Shown here: positions 17,726-26,997 of the stretch, piece after piece | Position numbering within the stretch: position 1 is the stretch's first letter | Layout: each line of letters begins with the position of its first letter | Source of the DNA: a virus | DNA length: 34,836 bases | Strand: one strand, 5' to 3' | Virus record (IMG/VR): IMGVR_UViG_3300017706_002651 | Location: 1-34,836 of that record | Notes under the pieces: generated by a model | Database searches by the model: none | What the model saw: the letters and a program-made list of their open reading frames with translations, nothing else | Told to the model about the DNA's origin: nothing | Translations under genes and position numbers: made by a program

Positions 17726-18575
17726 AAAAAAAAGAGATTCCTATCGGAAGGTCTATCATATTGTTCGTATTACATCCATGACAGTAGAGGGGGACCTCCA
17801 TCGATATTCCGGGTTTATGTTTTATTATATGCCGCCTAAGCTTTGAAGAATCAAGTGCAGGCATTTTATTAATAAACATTGCAATTTTTGACCTATCCCT
17901 GATCCCGTCAATTGAGACAATATGAGCTACGAGGCTGTCTGTTATGTTCCCCTCAATATATTCGTTACCAAACAGCGCTTTTTTCCTTTCTTTCTCAATT
18001 GTCATGTTTTGATCATCTCTGATCGTTAAAAATTTAAATACTACTGTTTTTTTAGAAACAGGTAGTTGAAATTCAAATTCGTTGACGCCCTCAGCAATAG
18101 GATTTAATTCGAGTCTTTTGATTTCAAGTTCAGATAAATCAAATTCTTTTTCTTTATGTCTCATTCCGCAATTAGGACAGTTAACAGAGGCTTGGTAAGC
18201 TGTTCCGTAGCCTGTAATCCTAATTGATACCATTAATGCGTCTCGATCACCCTTAAGCAATGAATCTACATCAATATTTTTATTTATTAAACAAGATTTA
18301 ATAAGTTCATCAACAACAGTTCCTTTTTTAATAAAGGCCCTACTAGTTAAAATGTCTTCTTCTCTAGCAGTCATTGATTTAATTTCTAGACCTTTTACAC
18401 CGCTAAGACCCGATTCGCTAGAGTAAACGAGACCTTCTGACGGAACTGGTACTAATTCAACAGGTATTTCCCAGTTAAAATCATCTTTTGATACATTTCG
18501 AATATGATTGGCAGCAACTTCTGACGATTGCTGATTTTCTGCACCTTGCGTAAATATTTTGTTGGACTCTCTCAT
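17712..18575 (-). CDS. 26: T4 gp26-like baseplate/tail-assembly protein with zinc ribbon
   Basis: A 287-residue protein of the T4 baseplate gp26 family. Seen: an N-terminal helical part with PVELVPVPSEGLVY and SMTAREEDILTSRAFIKKG (about 38-85), then a zinc-ribbon made of CPNC (Cys133, Cys136) and CHGC (Cys265, Cys268), ending LPIGISFFWPAL. Zinc binding is inferred from the paired CxxC. In T4 gp26 is listed as a baseplate hub assembly protein. Here it sits between tube and tape measure, where other tailed phages keep the tape-measure chaperone. Codons 282-283 (Phe-Phe) lie on a run of eight T residues leading into the downstream open frame, so a minor product of about 363 residues is expected. 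An AGGAG site precedes the ATG. Confidence 0.85.
   Translation of the reverse strand: MRESNKIFTQGAENQQSSEVAANHIRNVSKDDFNWEIPVELVPVPSEGLVYSSESGLSGVKGLEIKSMTAREEDILTSRAFIKKGTVVDELIKSCLINKNIDVDSLLKGDRDALMVSIRITGYGTAYQASVNCPNCGMRHKEKEFDLSELEIKRLELNPIAEGVNEFEFQLPVSKKTVVFKFLTIRDDQNMTIEKERKKALFGNEYIEGNITDSLVAHIVSIDGIRDRSKIAMFINKMPALDSSKLRRHIIKHKPGISMEVPLYCHGCNTNNMIDLPIGISFFWPAL
17726..17733 (-). promoter_or_regulatory. Candidate ribosomal frameshift site (eight T run)
   Basis: Minus strand codons are ATC TCT TTT TTT TGG CCT GCC CTA TAA. The P-site tRNA-Phe on TTT can re-pair on TTT after a +1 or a -2 slip, and both lead into the 80-codon frame starting GGC CTG CCC. A -1 slip leads to a stop after about 21 codons. 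The zero-frame stop is only 5 codons downstream. Confidence 0.65.
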
Positions 18576-18633
18576 ATTTCTCCTATGCTTGTTTAAATAA
18601 TATTAAATAGCACAGTAAAGTAAAATAGTTTTA

Positions 18634-19125
18634 TTAATATTGTAAAACACAATTATCAAATCTAAGTGTCAAATCAATTGACATAGGTTCAGCATCATTA
18701 TCGTATGATAGGGATTGAAAATTAGCACTTGTAATAAATGCGCCTTTAATGTCCCAAAGCTCAACAACAGTTCCAACAGGATCTAGCATTTTAATTTGAC
18801 AATCTCTTTTATAAAAATCTGCATATCCAGCTCTTCCAGATACAGACTCTGTATGGGTTCTAATCCACTCCATTACTTGTTGGGCACCTGATGGGGCAAT
18901 TGGATCGTGAAGATTTACGTTCATTGTTCCAAATGTCAATCTTCCTGCAAGATATCTTTTTGAGTTAATAAAGTTTAGTGTAGTTTCAGCAATCTGGTAA
19001 GAAGGTCTAGATGCAGATTTCATTAAAAAGGCGTCAATACCTTCAATTGAAAAAACCCACCTAAACTGTCTTTTAGGTTCAAATTTATTTGGTAGCATAT
19101 CTACTACAGAAAGTGTCTCAGCCAT
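18634..19125 (-). CDS. 19: Tail tube protein, gp19-like
   Basis: A 163-residue protein, the same length as T4 gp19, that polymerises into the inner tail tube. Seen: KRQFRWVFSIEGIDAFLMKS near the N-terminus, the central GRLTFGTMNVNLHDPIAP, GAQQVMEWIRTHTES, and the C-terminal strand EPMSIDLTLRFDNCVLQY, all typical of gp19-like tube proteins (wording such as strand, helix, then final beta hairpin). It follows the sheath genes and precedes the chaperone pair and tape measure, as in T4-like genomes. A CGGAGG site lies before the ATG. The 67-base gap upstream contains the ATACTTATA element. Confidence 0.93.
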   Translation of the reverse strand: MAETLSVVDMLPNKFEPKRQFRWVFSIEGIDAFLMKSASRPSYQIAETTLNFINSKRYLAGRLTFGTMNVNLHDPIAPSGAQQVMEWIRTHTESVSGRAGYADFYKRDCQIKMLDPVGTVVELWDIKGAFITSANFQSLSYDNDAEPMSIDLTLRFDNCVLQY

Positions 19126-19155
19126 TTTTATCCTCCGATAATTTTACTATTTTAC

Positions 19156-19164
19156 TATAAGTAT
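19156..19164 (-). promoter_or_regulatory. ATACTTATA element before the tube gene
   Basis: Minus-strand ATACTTATA, 30 bases before the tube ATG, with no good -35 at the usual distance. The same nonamer occurs before the second sheath gene and an 8/9 match before the gp13-like gene. It may be a late promoter. Confidence 0.35.
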
Positions 19165-19192
19165 ATGATTCTTTATTTTTTACATTCATTTT

Positions 19193-22100
19193 TTAAATTT
19201 CTGCGCCTGCATTAGTAACTACAAAGTCAAGAGAAACAAACTCAATTGTTTTTGTAGGTTGCAATAATATCTTTCCTCTAACTGTGTTGTTTTCAACGTC
19301 AGCTTGAGTTGTAGTAGTTGTATCAATTACAACTTTATACCTGGAAAGACCTTGATTATCCTGAACATTTTGAAGAATAGGATCTACAAGGGATTTAAAC
19401 TTACTAAGTGTTTCTTCTCTATTAGGTTCAAATATGATTTGATTTGCAGCATCTCTAACAAGTCTTCTAATTTCAATAAGAAGTCTTCTAACATTTACTC
19501 TATCAAGAGCATTGGATGATTGTTGTAATGTTTTCTGCCCCCATATTACAAGGTTTGTTCCTGCAAAAGAAGTAATTGGGTTAATTTTAGAATCATACAA
19601 ATCATCAAGATTTTCTTGGTTTAATGCCATTGTACTTTGTACTGTTGTTTGCAAAGAAGTCCTAGAAAAACCTGCCGGTGCAAACCAGGGATGACCAATA
19701 GAATCATTTTGTGAAAATGCCCCTAAAACAACCACACTAGGCGGAACAGTTAGGTTTGTAGCTCTATCGGGATGTTGTATAATAATGTCAGGAAAATAAG
19801 CTGCAGCAAACGATGTATTAAGGCCTCTATTTTTAAAACTTTCTATTGTACTAGAAATGTCAGGATTTTGCAAAGAGCTTGTAATAACTGTATTGTTAAC
19901 ATCTTTTTCTTGAGTATCCATTATATACATTGCATCAAATCTAGATTCCATAGCAGAAATAGCATAATCTGTAACGCCTAGATTTCTTTGGCCTGGCACT
20001 GCAAGAAGCTTAATGTCAACATCAGCGTCTGTAGCCATGATATCTATAGCTTTTCTGTAGGCTGCAACTGTTGGACCAGAAACTCCACCTTGATCAGCTT
20101 CATTTGTATACTCTCTATGAGCTGCTGCATCAGTTAGTTTTGATTTCTCTTCATCAAATACGTTTACACCATTCCAACCACCTTGTAAGAATGTGGTAAA
20201 TTTAGCATATTTTCTATTTGCAACTTTTGTTAAATCTGAAACCTTTAGTGCTCTTGTTTTGGCAGCTGAATTAGGATCATTTGCAATAATCCCGTTTCTT
20301 ACGTAAACAGAATCTATCCACTTAGTTGGATCAGCCTTTGTATCGGATCCTGTAACAACTTGGACTTTATCTAAAGCAAACATATTGTTATTAAAAGTAT
20401 CAGCATCAACATTTCCAAGATAATCGCTTACTGCTGTTCCTGCATTGTCACCAACCCACATGTTAGCAACATCAGATCTAAAATCTCCAAAATATTTTGC
20501 AAAGTTTGAAATAGCTGTAGAGGATGAAAATGTTTTATTAGGATCTGTTGTAGATTGCACTTTAGAGAATTGAGGGCCCCAGTATATACCTGCATTAAGT
20601 TTTGCACTTGATCCTGCTCCAACCTTTAAATGTTGAATCATTGGAACTGGTGGTTGAACAATTGAATCACCAATTGCGCCAGACGCCACTAGTGCATTGC
20701 CTCTTTCATCAGGTAATAGCAGTGCTGATCCCGATGTTTGTAAGTGATAATGACCTCTAAACCCAAACGGAATTGCAGCAGCTGGTGCTTGACCTTCTTT
20801 TAGCTGGCTACTTGGTTCAATCCTAATATAATTACTATTGTTTGTATATTCCCCTTCAACAAGTATTGATTGAGATTCTTCGCTGTCATCAAAGTTAAAA
20901 CTTATTTTTTGATCACCAACAACTCTGCATATATATCTTTCAGAATTAAGATCCAAATTAACCTTTGAAAAAGATTCTAAAATTGAAGGATTTCTGTCTG
21001 TATCTTCAAAATCCCTTATAACAAGATCAAAACTTCCATATTCGTTTTGAGGATCTGTTGATGGCTTAATATTTTGAATAGATACTTTAAATTGATCAGA
21101 TGGACCTAATCCATCTGACAAAGCTGTAACCTTAAATAAGTCGTGTCTTGTTCCCATGTCTTGAGATATAAACATAGGCGAAAAAGCTCTTTGATATCTA
21201 TTTTCAAAATTTTCAAAATTAGGCTGTTGTGCTGTTCCTGCATTTCTATCAGCAGAACCTGTTAATAAAAATGAAATTGGTTCACCATTGGCATTAGCAC
21301 CTTGGGATATAGCACCACTACCAGTAGGTATTGCTTGAGACCTGTAAACAGGAAAATCAGCATATAGATAGTGACCTTTTTCTTCAATTTTTGTTGGATC
21401 TGTATTTAGAGAATTTGCGATATATTGAGGAGAGTCAGGATCAAAAGAAAACTGTATAGATCTATTGGTGCTTTGATTATAGCCATTCAAGTACAATGTA
21501 GCTTGATGACCGTTTGTTATGGATCCGGTTGTTGCGCCTCTTGGGCCAGCTGCAGTGGCAATTGTTGCCTGCCCGGGGGCAGTGTCTGTGACGCTGGCTT
21601 GACCATGATCTGCATGTGCTTCTAGCTTAAGATTAACACCTTGAGGGGCAAATATAACTCCTCTAGCAATAGGAACAGATCCACCTAGACCACCTAGAAA
21701 TGACTTTGTACCGCTTCCTTCGCCTGGATCGTTTCCAGGTGGATTAATTTGAACATTGTCATTTGCAAAAATACCGGCAGATCCTGCTATAATAGTATTT
21801 CCATTTTTACCACCAACAGTTCTTGTTAATACTAATTTTCTTGTGTTGCCATTTGCATCAGCAGCCAAAGCAGGAACTGTGTCTATATTTTTAATGTTGT
21901 TAGCTGCAACAGCTGCTATTATTGCTGTTCTAATTTCTGCTATAAATGTATCTGCATTTGTTGCTGCAGATTGATCAATTCTAGTAGCATTGCTTGCTCC
22001 AGCTGATACTGTTAATGTATGTTTTGTACCGTCCATATTGTGAAACACTAGAGACTCTCCACCAATACCGTTCGCAGCATGAGTTGTTATAACAACAGAT

Positions 22101-22600
22101 GCTTTTGAAGGCCCTGGCTGTACACCTGCATCTGATAAAAATGTTGAACCATTTGATTCTGACATTAAGCAGCCAACGAAATAAGTTCTGGCAGCAGTTT
22201 GCAAAGTTCCGTTTGCATAAATGTTATTTCCAATATTACCAGTTCCTTGAACTAGTTTTTGCCCAACAACAAAACCTGCGTTTGTTACGAGACCAGATGC
22301 TGCTTTTTGTTTTCCATCACCAGCACCTAAAACTCTAATATATGTACCCGCCGATGCGTTTCTTAACCATTCTCTTAGTGCAATTGGTCCAAACTCATTA
22401 CCTTTTGAGTCTCCAAACTTTCTAATAAGCTCCGAAGAATTTGGAACTGTCACGGGGACAAAAGCGGGACCGCTTTTTGCTGTCCCGATAACGCCAGCCG
22501 GAACCCCAGTAGGTTCTAATTGAGGCGGTGCTGTAACAGCTGAAAGATCTATTTCATTGGCTTTTACGCCCGCACTTAGTCTTGTAATTTTTTCACTCAT
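19193..22600 (-). CDS. 18: Tail sheath protein paralog B, gp18-like
   Basis: A 1135-residue contractile-sheath protein. Seen: N-terminal GVPAGVIGTAKSGPAFVPVT and TYIRVLGAGDGKQ, a long variable insert region (about 120-480, Asn/Gly/Ala-rich), and the conserved C-terminal sheath core with RDAANQIIFEPNREETLSKF, YKVVIDTTTTTQADVENN, GKILLQPTKTIEFVSLDFVV. This core threads strands between neighbouring subunits in T4-type sheaths. It is longer than T4 gp18 (659). It lies 30 bases after a second sheath gene and 67 before the tube gene. The N-terminus lacks the SPGF(F)xxE start found in the neighbour and in gp18, which may mean a specialised role, for example at one end of the sheath or as a surface-decorated subunit. 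Confidence 0.88.
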   Translation of the reverse strand: MSEKITRLSAGVKANEIDLSAVTAPPQLEPTGVPAGVIGTAKSGPAFVPVTVPNSSELIRKFGDSKGNEFGPIALREWLRNASAGTYIRVLGAGDGKQKAASGLVTNAGFVVGQKLVQGTGNIGNNIYANGTLQTAARTYFVGCLMSESNGSTFLSDAGVQPGPSKASVVITTHAANGIGGESLVFHNMDGTKHTLTVSAGASNATRIDQSAATNADTFIAEIRTAIIAAVAANNIKNIDTVPALAADANGNTRKLVLTRTVGGKNGNTIIAGSAGIFANDNVQINPPGNDPGEGSGTKSFLGGLGGSVPIARGVIFAPQGVNLKLEAHADHGQASVTDTAPGQATIATAAGPRGATTGSITNGHQATLYLNGYNQSTNRSIQFSFDPDSPQYIANSLNTDPTKIEEKGHYLYADFPVYRSQAIPTGSGAISQGANANGEPISFLLTGSADRNAGTAQQPNFENFENRYQRAFSPMFISQDMGTRHDLFKVTALSDGLGPSDQFKVSIQNIKPSTDPQNEYGSFDLVIRDFEDTDRNPSILESFSKVNLDLNSERYICRVVGDQKISFNFDDSEESQSILVEGEYTNNSNYIRIEPSSQLKEGQAPAAAIPFGFRGHYHLQTSGSALLLPDERGNALVASGAIGDSIVQPPVPMIQHLKVGAGSSAKLNAGIYWGPQFSKVQSTTDPNKTFSSSTAISNFAKYFGDFRSDVANMWVGDNAGTAVSDYLGNVDADTFNNNMFALDKVQVVTGSDTKADPTKWIDSVYVRNGIIANDPNSAAKTRALKVSDLTKVANRKYAKFTTFLQGGWNGVNVFDEEKSKLTDAAAHREYTNEADQGGVSGPTVAAYRKAIDIMATDADVDIKLLAVPGQRNLGVTDYAISAMESRFDAMYIMDTQEKDVNNTVITSSLQNPDISSTIESFKNRGLNTSFAAAYFPDIIIQHPDRATNLTVPPSVVVLGAFSQNDSIGHPWFAPAGFSRTSLQTTVQSTMALNQENLDDLYDSKINPITSFAGTNLVIWGQKTLQQSSNALDRVNVRRLLIEIRRLVRDAANQIIFEPNREETLSKFKSLVDPILQNVQDNQGLSRYKVVIDTTTTTQADVENNTVRGKILLQPTKTIEFVSLDFVVTNAGAEI

Positions 22601-22630
22601 TAAATTCCCCGTTTTTAATAATAATATATA

Positions 22631-25600
22631 TTAGACAAAATCAATACCTGAATTAGAAATAACAAAATCTATTGCAACAAATTCTATTGCCCTGGTAGGA
22701 ACTAATACAATTCTTCCATTTAAAACATTGTTATCAATATCTGTTTGTGTATTATTGGTAGAGTCAATTACAACTTTAAATTGGTCAATACCTTGATTTT
22801 CTTGAATTCCTGCCAATGCATCAGAAACTTTTTTATGATACATTGATCTAACTTCAGGTGTGTTTGCTTCAAAAATAAACCCAATTGAAATATCTGCTAC
22901 AATTCTTTTGACTTCTAGTAACATTCTTCTAACATTAACCCTATCCAAAGAAGTTCTTGCTTTTTGTAATGTTTTTTGTCCAGATATTACGTATCCACTT
23001 TTTGGAAATGTTGAAATAGGATTTATTCTTGCTTCGTATGCAACATCTCTTTCATCCTTGTTTAACCTAGCTCTTGCGCTTGAAACAAAGCTTAGAGACC
23101 CTCTGTTAAATCCAGCAGGTGCAAACCAAGGAAAAGAAGTATTATCGTTAAAACCTATTGCAGACAATGCAGCAACTGTTGCAGGCATTAATTTTCTTTT
23201 CCCATCATCTTCAACAACTACATCTGGAAAATATGCAGCAGCGTAAGAAGTATCGTAGTTTTTATCAGAAAAGCTTTCTATTGATTTTCTAACATTAACA
23301 TTACCAGGTGTATCTTCATACATTCTAGTTTCATTTGAATTAATATGTGGCACATCAAGAAGAAGTAAGGCTTTGCCGTATTCCTCTATTCTTTCTATTG
23401 CGTGTGATATAAGTTGATCTGATCGTATTCCAGGAAACGTTAAAATATTAATTCTTGATTGTGCAGGATCTGTTAATAAATTAACAGCAGATTTGTATGA
23501 ATTAACGTATGAATTTGAGTCCCCTGTTCCAAAATTCATTGTCAAACCAATGTCAGGTGAATTAACTCCTTTTCCTCCCGTGTCTGACGAAGAAGCTTTG
23601 TCATTCATAACAGCCTGATCTTTGTCTAAAATATTAGTACCATCAAAACCGCCATAAAAAATATTAGTAAACTTAGTATAGTCAGAAAATCTATTAAAAT
23701 AAACTGAAGATGTTAGTGACATTAAAGACGCAAGCGTTAATCTTTCTTTTGCATGAAGGTCATCAGATACCGAATAATCATTGCCATTAACAACAGCATC
23801 TCTAAGATAAGCTGCATTTTTCATTTCATCTCTAGCAGAGCCTGTTAAGAAATGTGCGTAATTTGATAAAGTTTCATTTTCATGTAAAAACTTACCTAAA
23901 CTAACTCTAGCAAGTGTAAACTTATTGTGGTTAAAGTCATCAGCCCCAGAACCTGTTACTAAGGCATCTAGCTTTTGTATACCTAAAAATTTAGACATAT
24001 TATCCAAGAGATCGTTATATACAATGGATTCATTTGCCCTATTGACAGGTGATGATATTTCACCAACTGCAGGTATTCTTTCAAATTTAACTCCCCATGA
24101 AAGACCTTTTATTGAGCTTTCGTTTAGTGAGCCTTCGCCTATGTATTTAAAATCACCAGTAGTGTTTCCTCTGGCTTCTCCAGTTGTTACTTTATATCTA
24201 AAAGGAATTGGAGGTAAAATAGATCCAATCATAGCAGCAGAGTCATTTGTTCCAATACTTACTCTTGACATTCTTACTACTGATGTTTGCTGATCGAGAT
24301 TGGCTGTAGAGGGTTCTGCATCAAAAGTCTTAAGCAATGGCAAGCCTCTAAAGCCAAAAGGTGCAGCATGATTAGGAACCTCACCTCTTTCCAGGGCATC
24401 CGATAAAACAACTCTAATTCTTGCTGATTTATTTGGATAGGTTCCTTGAATTGTCAGTCTTCTTTCTTTTGAAAGTGTTGTATCAAAATTATATAAAAGC
24501 TTCATATCGCCTATTTTATTGGCAATAAAGTTTTCGCTATTTGGATTTAAGTCGCAATTAATAAAACTTTCAATAATTTGTAATGAAGTATCCAGATCTC
24601 TTTTTGCACGCAACTCAACATCAAACATCGGGTATGGGTTTTCATCATCATCTGATTTTCTAATATTTGCAATAGAAATCTTATAAAGGTCATTTGCGTG
24701 TTTTCCGTCGTCTATGCACTCAAAATGAAATAAATCATATTCAATTTTTCCAAAAGGTTGTGATATAAAGCTTGTAGTTTTAGGCGCCTGATATCTTGCC
24801 TGAAAGTTTCCAAAAATTGTTGAAAACATTTTATTAGACTTCACAGACCTGCCTGCAGATCCACTTAAAAGACCTATTGTTACATCTGCTGCCGGAGTTG
24901 CTTTTAAGGGTGCAAGCTCGTTTTCAATAGGAAAATGTGCATATAACAAGTGCTGGTCTTGTTGAAATCTTGCAGGATCAGTATTCAAAACCTTGGATAT
25001 ATAGGCATCGCTAGAGGGATTCAAAGAAGCAGAATATACTTTTACACCGCTAAATCCGTTGTTTGTTCCAATAGATGAATCGCTCGATGTTAAAAGAAGT
25101 TTAAACTTTCCAAACATTTCATTACTTTGTGCAGCAGTTATCGTAGAACCTGTAAAATCTTTATTTGTTTTAGGGTCAAACTGGGCATCATGATTAAGTG
25201 TAATAAACTTAGACCCAGACGTAGTAAACAAAACGCCTCTAACAATGTAAGGATCATTTGAAAGAGTTGTATTCTGAGAAGCAAAAATTGGATAGCCAAC
25301 AGCTTCAATAGCAGCCACATCGTGCTCAGCACATAAAAATTGGACTTCTCCAAAAGCATTTTTGCCTGTTCTATTTGTATCTCCTGACGAAGTTACAACA
25401 AAGCCAGCATTTTGGACTGTACCTAGTATTTCAGTGTCACCAAAGTGAGACTCAGTTGTATTTGCACCTGCACCTAGGACTCTTACAAAGGTTAGTGCAT
25501 CTCTATGTTCTAAATATTTTTTTACCGCCAGTGTTGATGGATAATCTGTCTTCGCTTCACCAAAAATTTCAACAAATCTTTCATAGCTATTTACTGTAAT

Positions 25601-25741
25601 TGGTGTAAATGCAGGACCCTTCTCAGAGAAACCAACAACCCCTGCAGGAACTGTTGTAATAATTTGATCAAGGTTTTGTCTTCTTTCTGTTACGATTTCA
25701 GTATCAAAAAATCCTGGGGACTTAAAAGTCTGTTCGGCCAT
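22631..25741 (-). CDS. 18: Tail sheath protein paralog A, gp18-like
   Basis: A 1036-residue sheath protein. It begins AEQTFKSPGFFDTEIVTERR, the usual sheath N-terminal strand (SPG..xxE), followed by VPAGVVGFSEKGPAFTPITV and TFVRVLGAGA. The C-terminal core has FDGTNILDKDQAV, SFPWFAPAGFNRG, QKTLQKARTSLDRVNVRRML, IGFIFEANTPEVRSMYHKKV and QFKVVIDSTNNTQTDIDNN, all standard sheath motifs. It differs from the downstream paralog mainly in the middle insert. Of the two, this has the more canonical N-terminus and is probably the main sheath subunit. It follows the gp15-like gene, and an ATACTTATA element lies 36 bases before its ATG, next to a GAGGAG ribosome site. Confidence 0.93.
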   Translation of the reverse strand: MAEQTFKSPGFFDTEIVTERRQNLDQIITTVPAGVVGFSEKGPAFTPITVNSYERFVEIFGEAKTDYPSTLAVKKYLEHRDALTFVRVLGAGANTTESHFGDTEILGTVQNAGFVVTSSGDTNRTGKNAFGEVQFLCAEHDVAAIEAVGYPIFASQNTTLSNDPYIVRGVLFTTSGSKFITLNHDAQFDPKTNKDFTGSTITAAQSNEMFGKFKLLLTSSDSSIGTNNGFSGVKVYSASLNPSSDAYISKVLNTDPARFQQDQHLLYAHFPIENELAPLKATPAADVTIGLLSGSAGRSVKSNKMFSTIFGNFQARYQAPKTTSFISQPFGKIEYDLFHFECIDDGKHANDLYKISIANIRKSDDDENPYPMFDVELRAKRDLDTSLQIIESFINCDLNPNSENFIANKIGDMKLLYNFDTTLSKERRLTIQGTYPNKSARIRVVLSDALERGEVPNHAAPFGFRGLPLLKTFDAEPSTANLDQQTSVVRMSRVSIGTNDSAAMIGSILPPIPFRYKVTTGEARGNTTGDFKYIGEGSLNESSIKGLSWGVKFERIPAVGEISSPVNRANESIVYNDLLDNMSKFLGIQKLDALVTGSGADDFNHNKFTLARVSLGKFLHENETLSNYAHFLTGSARDEMKNAAYLRDAVVNGNDYSVSDDLHAKERLTLASLMSLTSSVYFNRFSDYTKFTNIFYGGFDGTNILDKDQAVMNDKASSSDTGGKGVNSPDIGLTMNFGTGDSNSYVNSYKSAVNLLTDPAQSRINILTFPGIRSDQLISHAIERIEEYGKALLLLDVPHINSNETRMYEDTPGNVNVRKSIESFSDKNYDTSYAAAYFPDVVVEDDGKRKLMPATVAALSAIGFNDNTSFPWFAPAGFNRGSLSFVSSARARLNKDERDVAYEARINPISTFPKSGYVISGQKTLQKARTSLDRVNVRRMLLEVKRIVADISIGFIFEANTPEVRSMYHKKVSDALAGIQENQGIDQFKVVIDSTNNTQTDIDNNVLNGRIVLVPTRAIEFVAIDFVISNSGIDFV

Positions 25742-25776
25742 TATATAGTCTCCTCTTCAATATATATATTTTCTAT

Positions 25777-25785
25777 TATAAGTAT
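25777..25785 (-). promoter_or_regulatory. ATACTTATA element before sheath gene A
   Basis: Minus-strand ATACTTATA, directly followed by ATAG so that a TATAAT is also present, 36 bases before the ATG at 25741. No fitting -35 is seen at 17 bases. Confidence 0.35.
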
Positions 25786-25807
25786 TAATCAAAATACCAA
25801 ATTTCTA

Positions 25808-26995
25808 CTATTCGTTTGCATCTTCAATTTTTCTTAAAAAGTCTGCTGATAACACTGTTTCTCCTTTTTTTTGATTTCTAGATAAAACCCTTCGATATTC
25901 TTTGGTTGTTTTCCCTGTTTTTGGATCTATGTCTTCAAACAAAAGCTCGATACCAGTATCTTCAGGTCCATCATCAAAAGAGCCGTCAGGCTTTAATGTA
26001 TCTATATCAGATAATATAAATTTATCTGTATTGTTTTGTGCGTTATTTTTATCTTTTGTTTTAATGGAGCCTGCCTTGACTTCACTTATTTCAAAATTAA
26101 TCTCAGGAGAAGATAAAAATCTTCTAAACGGAGTATTTACACCGTCCACACTTGGCGCAATCAAATACGAAGGAACAGTAATAGTAAAGTTGTTTTTTAT
26201 AATTCTTTCTTCATTGGAGTAATCTGAAAAGTTATCAGCAGAAGTAATAGAATTTGAAACAAATGCAAAGTGCTCATATCCTTCTCGCGTCTTTATTTTA
26301 AACCCTCTGTCCTGCCCATCAAACATTGCGATCAAATGTTCAATCATTTGATTAGCTTCAGTTACATATTGAGTCCAAAATGTGACATCATACTCTATTG
26401 TAAAAAATTCAGGATATGGAATAGTAATTATTTCAAATATATTTTTTCCTATTTTATGTGATAGATCGATTTCCTCTTTAAAATAAGATATGTTTGAACC
26501 GTTTCTTCTTGAAGCCTGGCTATTACCAACCTGAATGTTTCCAGGAAATACATCTGACCTTGAAAACTTTCTTTTAGAGACATTTTTTTGATTTTTTAAT
26601 CCTAACTTATTAATAATGTTTTGATAGTCTCTATCTTCCTCTGACAGCCTTCTTTTAATAACGTATAGATCTTGATCTCTATATGAAATAGCTGTTCCAT
26701 AGCCTCCTTGGCTTGGTGCCAAGTCGATATTTTTTCTAACAATTGATATAATGGGTAAAATTAAGGCGTTATTATCGTCTCTTAGCGCTTCTTTTCTTCT
26801 CGTAAGCGCAAATCTTTCACCCGAAGCAAACACAACTGGGACAGGTATGGTGCTATCTTTATTTTTAACTTCGAAGGCAAGTCTTTTGTCAAAAAGCTCA
26901 AAAACTGCCCTGTCAACGTCTTCTATTCCATTCTTAGGAATAGAATGATTTTCTTCTGTATTTAATCCTTCAAAGCCACTACTAATTTTTGACAT
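25808..26995 (-). CDS. 15: Tail completion / sheath-stabilising protein, gp15-like
   Basis: A 395-residue protein resembling T4 gp15, which caps the finished tail and joins it to the head. Seen: STIPVPVVFASGERFALTRR (about 48-67), which parallels the gp15 segment VPITYASKEHF; LILPIISIVRKNIDL (78-92); and FFTIEYDVTFWTQYVTEANQ with MIEHLIAMF (about 196-225), parallel to the gp15 YELSIFTRYEDD...VEQILPYF. The C-terminal 100 residues are acidic and probably flexible. T4 gp15 is 272 residues, so this has extra length in the middle and at the C-terminus. Gene order neck, gp15-like, sheath, tube is as in T4. It starts 2 bases from the stop of the gp14-like gene. Confidence 0.75.
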   Translation of the reverse strand: MSKISSGFEGLNTEENHSIPKNGIEDVDRAVFELFDKRLAFEVKNKDSTIPVPVVFASGERFALTRRKEALRDDNNALILPIISIVRKNIDLAPSQGGYGTAISYRDQDLYVIKRRLSEEDRDYQNIINKLGLKNQKNVSKRKFSRSDVFPGNIQVGNSQASRRNGSNISYFKEEIDLSHKIGKNIFEIITIPYPEFFTIEYDVTFWTQYVTEANQMIEHLIAMFDGQDRGFKIKTREGYEHFAFVSNSITSADNFSDYSNEERIIKNNFTITVPSYLIAPSVDGVNTPFRRFLSSPEINFEISEVKAGSIKTKDKNNAQNNTDKFILSDIDTLKPDGSFDDGPEDTGIELLFEDIDPKTGKTTKEYRRVLSRNQKKGETVLSADFLRKIEDANE

Positions 26996-26997
26996 AA

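Noticed and set aside
23925-24293. Plus-strand ORF of 122 codons inside sheath A
   Set aside because: It lies opposite a fully open, motif-bearing sheath gene, and Ser/Leu/Pro content is typical of an antisense reading.
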